NCBI GenBank assembly: GCA_018401495.1
Contig: JAGYJX010000028.1
Coordinates: forward strand, 1-35,868
DNA length: 35,868 nucleotides
Origin: Rhodospirillaceae bacterium
GTDB taxonomy: Bacteria; Pseudomonadota; Alphaproteobacteria; Thalassobaculales; Thalassobaculaceae
Reading direction: 5' to 3'
The notes beneath the pieces are model-generated. The model made no database searches. It was not told the DNA's origin and saw nothing but the letters and a program-made list of their open reading frames with translations. Made by a program: the position numbers and the translations under genes. Every line of letters starts with the position of its first letter. The stretch's first letter is position 1. Positions 26,136-35,733 of this stretch are shown here, one piece after another.

Positions 26136-27893
26136 ATGCCCAACCGCCACGTCGATTCCCGCGACGCGCTCGGCCACGCCTTCAAGCATTGCCGCTCGGC
26201 CTTCGTGGCGGTCGCGGTGTTCAGCTTCGCGGTCAACCTGTTCATCCTGACCGTGCCGCTCTACATGTTCGCGGTTTTCGACAAGGTGCTGAGCAGCTAC
26301 AGCGTCGCGACCCTCGGCATGCTGTTCGCGATGGCGCTGTTCGCGCTCGGTGTACAGGGCGTGATCGACGTCGCCCGCTCGGGCGTGCTGATCGAGATCG
26401 GCAACTACCTGGATCGAAACCTTACCTCGAGGCTGCTGCACGCCTCGCTCGCCAACTCGCTGAAGCGCGGTAACCGGCGTGGCGCCAACGTGCTGCAGCG
26501 CTTCTCGATGGTGAAGACCTTCCTGACGAGCAACTCGATCTACTCGATCATGGATGTGCCCTGGATCCCGCTGTTCATCGGCGTGCTGTTCCTGATGAAC
26601 CCGCTGATCGGGCTGGTGGCCGTGATTGGGGCGGCCCTGCTGTTCGGGCTCGCGGTGTTGAACGACCGGGTTTCGCGCGGTTCCCTGATGCGGGCCCAGA
26701 AGTCACTTATCCCGGCCTACAAGCGCGCTTCGGCCGCGGCGCGCAACGCCGACATCGTCGATGCCATGGGCATGACCCCGACGATCGTGCGCTCGTGGCA
26801 CGCCGACACCGAGACGGCGATTTACCACCAGTCGCTGGCCTCGCGCCGCTCCGCGATCGTCAGCGCCGCCTCGAAATGGGCGCGCATGGTCATCCAGATC
26901 GGCATCATGTCGGTGGCGGCCTACCAGATGATCCAGCCCGGCAGCACCATGAGCCCGGGCGTGATGATGGCGGCGGTGATCCTGGTCGGCCGCGCGCTGA
27001 TGCCGCTCGAGACCCTGATCGGCGGCTACCGCAGCATGGTCGAGGCCTACGAAGCCTACCAGGACATGGACGAGGCCCTGAAGTCGATGGTCGAACGGCC
27101 GCGCCTCAGCGTGGTGCCGCCGAGGCCGATCGGCAACATATCGGTGGAAAACGTCACCTACACGGTTCCCGGCGTCGACCGCCCGATCCTGTCGAACATC
27201 AGTTTCGAGATCGCCGCCGGCGAGATCGTCGGAGTGATCGGACCGTCCGGCGCCGGCAAGACCACCTTGGCGACCTTGATGGTGGGCAATGAGCCGCCGA
27301 CCCACGGCAATATCCGCCTCGACGGCACCGACGTCTACGCCTGGCCGTCCGAGGATCTCGGCCGCTATCTCGGCTACCTGCCGCAGAACGTGGAATTGTT
27401 CGACGGCACGGTGCGGGACAACATCTGCCGCCTGTTGCCGGATGCGCCGCCGGCCGCGATCATCAAGGCGGCCGAACTGGCCGGGCTGCACGAGATCATC
27501 CAGCGCCTGCCTAAGGAATACGACACGCCGGTCGGCGACGCCGGCATGCTGATGTCGGGCGGGCAGCGCCAGCGCATCGGCTTGGCGCGGGCGCTGTACG
27601 GCGACCCGCTGCTGCTGGTGCTCGACGAGCCGAACTCGAACCTGGACAGCCAGGGCGAGGAAGCCCTGAAGAACACGCTGCACGCGCTCAAGGCCCGCGG
27701 CTGCACCGTGCTGCTGATCGCCCATCGCATCAACGTGCTGCAGCATGTCGACAAGGTCCTGATCCTGCGCGACGGCGTGGTGCAGAAATACGCGCCGCGC
27801 GAGGACGTGGTCGGCCCGGTCCCGGCCCAAAACAAGCCGCAGATCGCGGCCAGCCAGGATGCCCCCTCCATCGCCAGCCGAGCGACGTCATGA
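26136..27893 (+). CDS. Type I secretion system ABC transporter/permease (PrtD-type)
   Basis: A 585-residue inner-membrane exporter. Hydrophobic segments in the first ~290 residues form the transmembrane domain. The ATPase has Walker A GPSGAGKT (369-376), the signature SGGQRQRIGLARAL (from 474) and Walker B LLLVLDEPNSNLD (D497, E498). There is no N-terminal C39 or C39-like domain, as in PrtD/RsaD exporters of RTX proteases and S-layers. ATG 26136 is used. An ATG at 26117 one frame over (MNEPIDDAQPP) could be the true start if, as elsewhere here, an extra base lies between. It overlaps the fusion-protein gene (ATGA, 27890-27893). The RTX protein at 16407 is the obvious substrate. Confidence 0.92.
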   Translation: MPNRHVDSRDALGHAFKHCRSAFVAVAVFSFAVNLFILTVPLYMFAVFDKVLSSYSVATLGMLFAMALFALGVQGVIDVARSGVLIEIGNYLDRNLTSRLLHASLANSLKRGNRRGANVLQRFSMVKTFLTSNSIYSIMDVPWIPLFIGVLFLMNPLIGLVAVIGAALLFGLAVLNDRVSRGSLMRAQKSLIPAYKRASAAARNADIVDAMGMTPTIVRSWHADTETAIYHQSLASRRSAIVSAASKWARMVIQIGIMSVAAYQMIQPGSTMSPGVMMAAVILVGRALMPLETLIGGYRSMVEAYEAYQDMDEALKSMVERPRLSVVPPRPIGNISVENVTYTVPGVDRPILSNISFEIAAGEIVGVIGPSGAGKTTLATLMVGNEPPTHGNIRLDGTDVYAWPSEDLGRYLGYLPQNVELFDGTVRDNICRLLPDAPPAAIIKAAELAGLHEIIQRLPKEYDTPVGDAGMLMSGGQRQRIGLARALYGDPLLLVLDEPNSNLDSQGEEALKNTLHALKARGCTVLLIAHRINVLQHVDKVLILRDGVVQKYAPREDVVGPVPAQNKPQIAASQDAPSIASRATS

Positions 27894-29263
27894 CCCTGGT
27901 CGAGCGCGACGCACCGTCCCTTCCGGCCCTGCCGAAGAACTTCGATCCCTACGAAGAGATCGCCAAGAAGGCGCGCCCGCACTGGAATCGCGCGGTGACC
28001 ATGGGATACCTGGTCATCCTGGGGTTCTTCGGCGGCTTCGGCGGGTTCGCGGCGTTCGCGCCGCTGCAGAGCGCCGTGATGGCGTCGGCGGAGGTCCGGG
28101 TGGACAACGAGCGCAAGCTGGTCCAGCACCCGGAAGGCGGCATCGTCACCGAGATCAACGTGCGGGAAGGCCAGCGCGTCCAGGAGGGCGACGTGCTGAT
28201 CCGGCTCGACCCGACGCGCGACCGGGCGCAGTCAAACACCCTGCGCAAGCGCTACCTGAGCGCGCTCGCGGACCGAGCGCGGCTGGTGGCCGAGCGCGAC
28301 GCGCTGGTCGATATCCCGTTCCCCAGGAGGTCCTCGACGAGCTCTCCGACCCGGAGATCGCCGAGATGGTCCAGGGCCAGCGCGCCGTGTTCCAGTCGCG
28401 CCGCAACTCTCTCCAGGGACAGGTCAGCCTGATCCTCGGGCAGGTCGACCAGGCCCGCTCGCAGATCGAAGCGGTGCGGCTCGAACGCGGCGCCGTCGAA
28501 GAGCAGCTGGCGCTGATCCAGCGCGAACTGGCGTCGGTGCGCGAGCTTTACGAGAAGGGCCTGGAGCGGTTGCCCCGCCTGCTGGCGCTCGAGCGCAACC
28601 GGGCGGCCCTGAGGGGCCAGGTCGGCTCGGCTGAGCGGCTCGATCGCCCAGCTCGAGAAGCAGATCGGCGAGTCGGAGATCCGCATCGCCCAGGTCGAGC
28701 GCGAGTTCCAGCGCGATGTCGCCAATCAGCTCGATGGAGTGATCGAGCAGATCCAGAACCTGAGCGAGCAGCGGCCGGTGGTGTCCGCCTCGGTCCGCCG
28801 GCTGGAAATCAGGGCGCCGCGGTCCGGCCGGGTCATCGACCTGAAGGTCCACACGGTCGGGCACGTGATCGGCGGCCGCGAGGCCTTCATGCAGATCGTT
28901 CCCGAGGACGAGGACCTGGTCGTGGTGGCGCGGGTGCGGCCTCGCGACATCGACGCCCTGAACAACGGCGTCACCAAGGTCCAGGTCCGGATGACCGCGT
29001 TCAGCCAGCGCTTCATGCACCCGGTCGAGGCCGAGCTCGAGTCGATCTCCACCGACGTCGTGGTGGATGGCGATGGCGGCGCGCCCTACTACCGGGCGAT
29101 CATCCGGCTCGACCCGACCTCGCGCCAGCACATCCTGGGCGACGTCGAGCTGACGTCCGGCATGCCGGCGACGGCGATGATCGGGGTCGGCGAGAAGACC
29201 TTGCTGTCCTACATCATCGAGCCGTTGTCGCGCAGCATCTCGGACTCGCTCCGCGAGCCATGA
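27890..29263 (+). CDS. HlyD-family membrane fusion protein of type I secretion (two frame breaks)
   Basis: Corrected length 457 residues. One membrane segment near the N-terminus (about 38-58, YLVILGFFGGFGGFAAFAPL), the lipoyl-like EGGIVTEINVREGQRVQEGD segment, a long coiled coil (Glu/Gln/Arg rich, about 170-280), then a second lipoyl half and beta-barrel (APRSGRVIDLKVHTVG) complete the HlyD/PrtE architecture. Breaks: a C run at 28321-28324 that is one C short (restoring it gives VDIPFPQEVLDELSD) and one extra base near 28638-28641 (gives SAERSIAQLEKQIGE). It would bridge the ABC exporter to a TolC-type outer-membrane channel, which is not in this window. Confidence 0.87.
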
Positions 29264-30246
29264 CCGGCGCAGACGCCGAGGCCGGCCCCGGCGCGCCCAG
29301 GGTCGAGCACCGGGACCGGCGCCGGATCCTCTATCTGTCGAAGCATTTCGGCTTTCCGCTCGGCGGTATCCGGATCGCCCACCACCACGTGGCGATGCTG
29401 GTCCGCAACGGGTTCGACGCCCGGATACTGCTGATCGACGAAAACCGCGACGCGCACTTCGATGGCGCGGTGCCGACCGACTCGATGGTGCCGTCGTTCG
29501 CACTCCGGCCGACCGACCTCATGGTGATCCCGGAGCCTTGGGGAAGCCACATCCGCCAGCTGAGCCGGCATCCGGTCCGTCGCTACGTGTTCTGCCAGAA
29601 CCACTTCTACGCCTTCCACGGGCTCGGCGACGCGGCGGGTTACGCCGAGGCCGGGATCGACACGGTGTTCTGCTGCAGCGAGGTGATCTCGGACTTCCTG
29701 ACAACGGTCATGGGCCTCGAGCGGGCGCCGATCATTCACAACGCCATCGACCACGCGGTCTTCAAGCCGGCCGTAAAGCGTCGCCAGATCGCCGTGATGC
29801 CACGCAAGATGAAGATCGAGGCGCGGTTCATCGCCGGCTGCTTCAGGCGCCGTTACCCGGAACTGGCCGACATCCCTTGGGTCGAGATCGAAGGCCGCCC
29901 GGAGGCCGAGGTTGCCGAGATCCTGGGCACCAGCGCGGTGTTCCTTGCGCTCGGCCGCATCGAGGGCTTCGGGCTGCCGCCGATCGAGGCGATGGCCAGC
30001 GGTTGTCTGGTGGTCGGTTTCACCGGCGACGGTGGCCGGTCCTTCGCGACCCCGCAGAATGGCTTGTGGTGCGAGCCGGAGGACTGGATCGGCTGCACCG
30101 ATCTCCTGGCGCAGGCGATACGCGAGTACGACGCCGATGGCGGCCGGCCGCGCGTCGACGATGGCATCCGAACGGCGTCGGCGTTCACCCTGGAGCGGAT
30201 GGAGCGCGAACTGGTCGAGTTCTGGCAAGCCGAGATCGCGCGGTGA
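29260..30246 (+). CDS. GT4-like glycosyltransferase
   Basis: A 328-residue glycosyltransferase-like protein. The N-terminus RILYLSKHFGFPLGGIRIAHHH is a GT-B acceptor-domain entry with a glycine loop. The C-terminal half has GRIEGFGLPPIEAMASGCLVV, the E-x7-E donor-binding motif of GT4. The middle (KIEARFIAGCFRRRYPE) is short, so the whole protein is somewhat smaller than typical GT4 enzymes. It overlaps the HlyD stop (29260-29263) and the next TPR start (GTGA, 30243-30246), tying it to the secretion operon. That coupling suggests it modifies the secreted protein or the glycan bound by it; this is inference. Confidence 0.85.
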   Translation: MTGADAEAGPGAPRVEHRDRRRILYLSKHFGFPLGGIRIAHHHVAMLVRNGFDARILLIDENRDAHFDGAVPTDSMVPSFALRPTDLMVIPEPWGSHIRQLSRHPVRRYVFCQNHFYAFHGLGDAAGYAEAGIDTVFCCSEVISDFLTTVMGLERAPIIHNAIDHAVFKPAVKRRQIAVMPRKMKIEARFIAGCFRRRYPELADIPWVEIEGRPEAEVAEILGTSAVFLALGRIEGFGLPPIEAMASGCLVVGFTGDGGRSFATPQNGLWCEPEDWIGCTDLLAQAIREYDADGGRPRVDDGIRTASAFTLERMERELVEFWQAEIAR

Positions 30247-31535
30247 GCGCAGCCCCCAAGGTCATCGACTACGACGCCGGCCTTCGCCTTGCCTCGCGGC
30301 TGCTGTCCGTCGGCCGGGTCCGGGACGCGCAGCGCTGGGCGGACCAACTGTGCCGCCATCGCCCCGACGATCCGCGGGCGTACAACCAGGCCGGTCTGGC
30401 CCGGCAGCGCGCCAACCGGCCGACCAAGGCGGTCTCACACTTCCGCCGCGCCCTGCTTCTGCAGCCCGACGCCGCCGAGGTCTGGGCAAATCTGGGAAAC
30501 GCCTTGCGGCACGCTGCGGCCTATGACGCGTCGTTCCGATGCCGCCGCTTCACGGTGTTTTGCCAGCCGGACCTGCCGGGGGCGCGGATGGCGCTGGGAC
30601 ACAGCCTGCTGGCGGCCGGCGACTATCGCGCCGGCTTCGCCGAGTACGAGCATCGCCCGCATCGGCTCGAGGCGTTGGCGCGATACGCCGCCCTCGGCGT
30701 CGCGGCTTGGGACGGCCGAACGTCGGACCGCAGGCGGCTGTTGGTGGTGGCGGAGCAGGGAGCCGGCGACATCGTGCAGTTCCTGCGGTTCGTCCGGCCG
30801 CTGGCCGATCGCGGCGTGGCGGTCACGGTGGCGTGCACCGAGCCGATGGAACGCCTGGTGCGCTCGACGCCCGGTGTTGCCGCCACGGCTCCGAAATGGC
30901 CGGAAGATCCGCCGACCGGGTATGACGGCGTCGAGATGCTGATGAGCCTGCCGGCGCGACTGGGCGTCGACCTGGACAACCTGCCGGCGCCGACCCGCTA
31001 CCTGGAGCCGCCGCCGCCCCGGCGCCGCCTGGCCGAGGACGGCGATCTGCGCGTCGGGCTCTGCTGGTCTGGCAGCGTCCGCACGGCGCTGAACGAATTC
31101 CGGCGTATCCCGTTCGACCATCTGGCCCCGGTTCTCGAGGTGCCGCGGGTGCGGTTCTATGGGCTGCAGATACTGGTGGACCGGTACGCGATCGCCGGCG
31201 AGCCCCGGCTGATCGACCTCGGGCCGGACATCGAGGATTTTGCCGACACCGCCGCCATGGTCGATCAGATGGACCTGGTGATCACCGTCGACACGTCCAT
31301 CGCTCACATCGCCGGCGCGCTCGGCCGCCCGGTGTGGACCCTGCTCGGACGCGTGGCGGACTGGCGCTGGGGCTACGGCGACGAGAGTACCCCCTGGTAT
31401 CCCGGCATGCGGCTGTACCGGCAGCTCCGGACCGGCGACTGGAGCGACGTGGTGGAGCGCGTCGTTTCCGACCTGCGCACCGTCGCCGACGCCGGTCCAC
31501 GACGGCCGTTTGCATCGCCGAACCCGAGCCGATAA
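30243..31535 (+). CDS. TPR protein with GT-B (GT9/GT41-like) domain
   Basis: A 430-residue intact member of the TPR-glycosyltransferase-like group. About three TPRs occupy residues 5-130 (DDPRAYNQAGLARQRANRPTK onward). The C-terminal domain carries EQGAGDIVQFLRF from residue 171, a GLCWSGSVRT nucleotide-side strand, and the late VDTSIAHIAGALGRPVWTLL with WYPGMRLYRQ. The start is GTG 30243, overlapping the preceding stop. The frame is open far upstream, but over the GT4 gene, so it is not coding there. This is the only uninterrupted copy in the window and so the best reference for the group. Confidence 0.87.
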   Translation: MSAAPKVIDYDAGLRLASRLLSVGRVRDAQRWADQLCRHRPDDPRAYNQAGLARQRANRPTKAVSHFRRALLLQPDAAEVWANLGNALRHAAAYDASFRCRRFTVFCQPDLPGARMALGHSLLAAGDYRAGFAEYEHRPHRLEALARYAALGVAAWDGRTSDRRRLLVVAEQGAGDIVQFLRFVRPLADRGVAVTVACTEPMERLVRSTPGVAATAPKWPEDPPTGYDGVEMLMSLPARLGVDLDNLPAPTRYLEPPPPRRRLAEDGDLRVGLCWSGSVRTALNEFRRIPFDHLAPVLEVPRVRFYGLQILVDRYAIAGEPRLIDLGPDIEDFADTAAMVDQMDLVITVDTSIAHIAGALGRPVWTLLGRVADWRWGYGDESTPWYPGMRLYRQLRTGDWSDVVERVVSDLRTVADAGPRRPFASPNPSR

Positions 31536-31576
31536 ACAAGTCCGCGCCAACACCCGCCCGATCGGAAACCGAGCCC

Positions 31577-32857
31577 GTGCGCATCCTGTTCGTTCACCAG
31601 AACATGCCGGCGCAGTACGCGCATCTGGCGTCTCACTATGGACGGATCCCTGGCAACGAGGTGGTGTTCCTGACCCGGCGCCAGGGCGTCGACATCCCCG
31701 GCGTCCGCAAGATTCGCTACGACCTCTCGCGCGAGCCGAAGACCGACGGTCACCAATACGTACGGTTCCTGGACGAGCAGCTGCTCTACGGTCAGGCGGT
31801 GGCGAGAGAGGCGCTCACCCTGCGCAACGGCGGGTTTCGGCCGGACATCATCTGCGCGCATTCCGGCTGGGGCGAGGCCCTGTTCCTCAAGGACGTGTTC
31901 CCGGACGTGCCGATGCTGATCTACGCCGAGTACTACTACCGGGGGCGCGGATCGGATGTCGGATTCGGCTCCGGCAAGGAGCCCGAACTCGACGTTATCT
32001 GCCGGTCGCGGACCCGCAACGCCCACCTGCTGCTGAGCCTGGAGGCGGCCGACTGGGCGGTCACGCCGACCCGCTGGCAGTGGCAACAGCAGCCCGAGGC
32101 CTACCGGCCGCGGACCTCGGTGATCCACGACGGCGTCCGCACCGGGATCTGCACCCCGGATCCCGCTGCGCTCCTGCCGCTGCCGAACGGAACCGTCCTG
32201 TCACGCTCCGACGAGGTGGTGACCTACATCTCGCGCAACCTGGAGCCCTATCGCGGCTTCGACCATTTCATGCGGGCGCTGCCGGCCCTGCTGAAGCGAC
32301 GGCCCGAAGCGCACGTGGTGCTGGTCGGCGGCGACGAGGTGAGCTACGGCGGGTACCCGGCGGATGCCCGTAACTGGCGCGAGAAGATGCTGGCGGAAGT
32401 ACCGGTCGACCCGCGGCGGGTGCATTTCGTCGGCCGCGTCCCCTACGACTATTACCTGAGGGTGCTGCGGGTATCGCGCGTCCACACCTACCTCACCTAC
32501 CCGTTCGTGCTGTCCTGGTCGATGCTCGAATCGATGTCCGCCGGGTGCTGCCTGGTGGCGTCCGCGACGCCGCCGGTGCAGGAGGCGCTGACCGACGGCG
32601 AGACCGGGGCGCTGGTCGACTACTTCGACGGCGGGGCCCTGGTCGAGCGGATTTGCGAACTGCTCCAGGACCCCGAGCGCCGGGCCCGGTACAGCGCCGC
32701 CGCGCGCGACCACGCGATCCGCAACTACGACCTGGACACCGTGTGCCTGCCGGCGCAGATCGCCCTGATCGAGAGGGTCGCGGCCGGCGATCGCCCCCGC
32801 TTCGCCTCGACGGCCATCGCCGAGGGCTTTCCGGGCGCCCCGCCGGAGCCGGCGTGA
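31577..32857 (+). CDS. GT4-family glycosyltransferase (Glyco_trans_4_3 N-domain)
   Basis: A 426-residue protein beginning RILFVHQNMPAQYAHLA, the hallmark of the Glyco_trans_4_3 N-terminal domain, followed by a standard GT4 C-domain (VVLVGGDEVSYGG, HFVGRVPYDYYLRVLRVSRVHTYLTYPFVLSWSMLESMSAG). GTG at 31577 is chosen because the conserved motif starts immediately after it and no ATG is available in the short gap after the preceding TAA. Its stop overlaps the GTG start of the next TPR gene (32854-32857). Likely an alpha-linking transferase for the surface glycan; specificity unknown. Confidence 0.88.
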   Translation: MRILFVHQNMPAQYAHLASHYGRIPGNEVVFLTRRQGVDIPGVRKIRYDLSREPKTDGHQYVRFLDEQLLYGQAVAREALTLRNGGFRPDIICAHSGWGEALFLKDVFPDVPMLIYAEYYYRGRGSDVGFGSGKEPELDVICRSRTRNAHLLLSLEAADWAVTPTRWQWQQQPEAYRPRTSVIHDGVRTGICTPDPAALLPLPNGTVLSRSDEVVTYISRNLEPYRGFDHFMRALPALLKRRPEAHVVLVGGDEVSYGGYPADARNWREKMLAEVPVDPRRVHFVGRVPYDYYLRVLRVSRVHTYLTYPFVLSWSMLESMSAGCCLVASATPPVQEALTDGETGALVDYFDGGALVERICELLQDPERRARYSAAARDHAIRNYDLDTVCLPAQIALIERVAAGDRPRFASTAIAEGFPGAPPEPA

Positions 32858-34319
32858 CCGGGTCGATCGCGGAACTCGACCGGACCGCCAGGGCCGCCGT
32901 CGCGGCGCGCGACTGGAGCGCGGCGGCTTCCGCCTTCGCCGACCTGGCTGAGCGTCTGCCCGACAACCCGCGCCCCTGGTACAGCCTGGGCCTCGCCCGG
33001 GCGCGCGGCGGCGCCGGTGCGGCGGCGTTGCCGGCTCTGCGCCGCTGCCTGGCGCTGGCTCCCGACCACGCCGCCGCCTGGAGCCTGCTCGCGACGACCG
33101 GCGGCGAGGGCGAACGGATGGGGTTCGGTCGCGCCGCGACGCTGCCGGAGGCGCCGGTCGGCGCGCTGCGGGTGGCGGCGGCGCTCCGCCAGGAGGGCGG
33201 CGATGCCGCCGGGGCGATCGCGCTGTTCGACCGGGTGCTGGCGCAGAACCCCGACGACGCGGAGTGCCTGGTCAACCGGGCGATGGCGCTGATCGAGGTC
33301 GGCCGCAAGCCGGCGGCCGGTATCGATCTCGACCGGGCGCTCCGCCTCGACCCACGCGACACCCGGGCCCGTTGGGCGCGTGGCTGGATCCGCCTGGCGC
33401 GCGGCGACTGGGGCGGTGCCGGTGACTACGCCGCGCGCTGGCAGGACCCCGAGCCGGACTCCCGCCAGCGCCTGTTCGAGGCGCCGCTGTGGACCGGCGG
33501 CGCGGTCGCCGGCGGCCCGCTGCTGCTGTGGGGCCAGTTCGGCATCGGTGACGAGATCCTGTTCGCGACCCTCGTCGAGGCGGCGGCGCGCCAGGCCGGG
33601 GTGCCGGTGGTTCTGGAGATCGATCCACGGCTGGTCGGGCTGCTGGCGCGCACGCTCGACGGCGTGACCGTGGTGCCGCGCGCCACTCCTCCCGATCCTC
33701 GGATCGCGGCGGCGCGCCCGGCTGCCCAGTCGTCCCTGGCGCGGTTGCCGGCGGTGCTGCCGCGCGCAGGTGGCGCTGGCGCCCCGTGCGGCCGCGCTGC
33801 TGACGGCCGACCCGGAAAGGGTGGTGGCCTGGCGCGAGCGGTTTGCCGGACTCGGCCCGGCGCCCCGGATCGGTGTCGCCTGGCGCAGCGGCAACCGGCG
33901 GACCGCCGGGCGCAAGTCGATCGCGCTGGCAGCGCTGGCGCCGATCCTGCGGGCCACGACCGGGACCTGGGTCAGCCTGCAATACGACCCCGATCCGGAG
34001 GAGACCGCCGAGGTGGTGGCGTCGCGCCGGCCGGTGCCGATCGACAACCCGTCGCCCGACATCCGCGACGACCTGGAGGAACTGGCGGCCCAGATCGCCG
34101 CCCTCGACGCGGTGGTGACGATTTCCGGGATCAACGCCCACATGGCCGGGGCCCTGGGCGTGCCGGCGCTGGTGCTGATGCAGCGCGACCCGTTGTGGTT
34201 TTGGTTCGAGGCAGGCCCGACCGTGCCCTGGTACCCGAGCCCTGGCGCTGCTGCGCCAGCGCGGCACCGCCTGGGACTCGGTGATCGCCGAGGCGGCGCG
34301 CCGGGTCGCGACGTGGTGA
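32854..34319 (+). CDS. TPR protein with divergent GT-B-like domain (two frame breaks)
   Basis: Corrected length about 487 residues. TPR-like helices fill the first ~200 residues (SAAASAFADLAERLPDNPRP, AGAIALFDRVLAQNPDDAE). In the C-terminal domain the group's E-Q-G-x-G-D signature is altered to GQFGIGDE (residues 227-234), losing the first Glu. Then come RIGVAWRSGNRRTAGRKS and VVTISGINAHMAGALGVPALVL. Breaks at 33763-33768 and in CCC at 34241 region (34239-34243), each one extra base; the corrected end is WYPSLALLRQRGTAWDSVIAEAARRVATW, stopping at 34319. The uncorrected frames would end at 34284 or 34381. Role as for the other TPR proteins. Confidence 0.75.
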
Positions 34320-34425
34320 CGCAGCGGCGCAGGGCGGCCATGCGCACCGCGGCCCTTGGCCGGCATCGCGGTCCGCGCTAGAGACGGGAAGCGATCTGGC
34401 GAAACTGTCACGGATTCGTGGACCG

Positions 34426-35252
34426 ATGGGCCTGACCGACCGCTTCACCGACCCCCGCGAGGATGACCTCGCGCCGGGAGTTCCTGGCCAAAGGCTACGT
34501 CGTGCGCGACGTCGACGACCGGGCAGCACTCGACGCGCTCCGCCACGAGATCGTCCGGCTGGCCTGCGAGCATCCTGGGCTGCGAACTGCCAGCCGACGA
34601 CGGCGCCTTCCTGAACACCATCCACGACCGGGTGACGGTGGCCGGGATCAACGCCCTGCGCCTGCACGTCTTCAACGGCCTGAACCGGCACGGCTGGTGC
34701 CGGCCGACCTACCTGGCGCTGGCGCGCTCGATCGTCGACGCCCTGGTCGGCAACGAACTGGCGATGCAGAACCGCGTCAACCTGTCGATCCAGATGCCGA
34801 ACGACGAGACCTCGACCCTGGCGGTGCACGCCGACGTCTGGTCGGCCGAGACCCCCTACGAGGTCGTGGAGTGGACGCCGCTGGTCGACGTCTACGACAC
34901 CAAGGCGATGTACATCCTGCGCCCCGAGGTCAACCGCACGGTGCGCGACCGGATGAGCAGCCTGAAGGACGGCGGCAAGGACTTCGACCTGTTCGAGGCC
35001 TACCGCGACGAGTTCCACTGGATCCCGGTCGGGTACGGCCAGACCCTGGTGTTCTCGCCGATCCTGCTGCACGGCAACGTGCGCAACGACACCGCCGAGA
35101 GCCGCTGGTCCCTGAACTGCCGGCTGACCGGGCTGTTCACGCCCTACGCCAGCGACGAGAAGTGCCTGGGACGGTTCTACACCCCGGTCACCCCGAAGGT
35201 GGCGACCCGCATCGGCATGAACTTCCGCGCCCCGGAGGGCTTCGATGGCTGA
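34426..35252 (+). CDS. Sporadic-carbohydrate-cluster 2OG-Fe(II) oxygenase (two frame breaks)
   Basis: Corrected length about 274 residues (MGLTDRFTDPREDDLRREFL onward). It resembles the TIGR04324 'sporadic carbohydrate cluster' 2OG-Fe(II) oxygenases. The H-x-D iron motif is HAD in STLAVHADVWS, the distal His is in SPILLHGNVRN, and SRWSLNCRL carries the likely 2-oxoglutarate Arg. Breaks near 34471-34475 and at 34571 each fit one extra base; correction joins LACEILGCELPADDGAFLNT. A later ATG at 34463 lies in the intermediate frame and is not needed. The stop overlaps the LIC12192-like gene by eight bases. Expected to hydroxylate or oxidise a sugar; substrate uncharacterised. Confidence 0.78.
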
Positions 35253-35709
35253 GGGCGCCAACCGCCCGCGCTCGGGGCTGCAGGGCTACGTCACCCACCA
35301 GTCGTTCAAGGGCATGCGGATGCCCGCGACCGTGCAGAACCTGGTGATGCGCGACTACATCACCCGCAAGGGCGCCCAGGTCCGCCTGTCGGTCGGCGAG
35401 TACTTCTTCGACAACTGCTACGTCCAGCTCTACTCGATGCTCCGCAAGCTCGACGACATCGAGGGCATCGTGATGTGCAGCCTGTTCATGCTGCCGGCCG
35501 ACCCGGCCAAGCGCCGATGGATCTACGATCGCTTCCTGGAGAGCGGGGCGGCCCTGCACTGCGTCTTCGAGGACATCGTGATCGAGGACGAGGAGGGGGT
35601 GCGCCGGGCCGAGGAACTGCTGCGGATGAACGCCGCCCTCGACGTGGCGCCGACCCATATCGACCCGTCTCTGATGCCGCCGATCGACGGGGTCGACAGC
35701 TTCAGCTGA
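35245..35709 (+). CDS. LIC12192-like sporadic carbohydrate cluster protein
   Basis: A 154-residue protein resembling the TIGR04323 (LIC12192) family, named from Leptospira surface-carbohydrate loci and of unknown function. Family-like features are the start GYVTHQSFKGMRMPATVQNL, the RDYITRKGAQVRLSVGEYFF strand-helix, and SLFMLPADPAKRRWIYDRFL followed by LHCVFEDIVIEDEEGV. No catalytic motif is evident. It overlaps the 2OG oxygenase by eight bases, the pairing that gave both families their 'cluster' name. Intact. Family assignment rests on recalled sequence character, not a search. Confidence 0.78.
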   Translation: MAEGANRPRSGLQGYVTHQSFKGMRMPATVQNLVMRDYITRKGAQVRLSVGEYFFDNCYVQLYSMLRKLDDIEGIVMCSLFMLPADPAKRRWIYDRFLESGAALHCVFEDIVIEDEEGVRRAEELLRMNAALDVAPTHIDPSLMPPIDGVDSFS

Positions 35710-35733
35710 CCTCCCCCGGCCGGGTCGTTCGCC

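Noticed and set aside
28638..28641. Programmed ribosomal frameshifting in the HlyD gene
   Set aside because: No slippery heptamer or downstream structure is evident, and similar breaks occur in unrelated genes throughout the window.
7215..34319. Reading the broken genes as a degrading pseudogene cluster
   Set aside because: The breaks are single-base and spread over otherwise well-kept genes with intact overlaps and motifs; insertion-type sequence error explains them better.
34320..34425. Possible terminator or promoter in the gap before the 2OG oxygenase
   Set aside because: Only short imperfect GC-rich pairings and no U tract or convincing hexamer pair.
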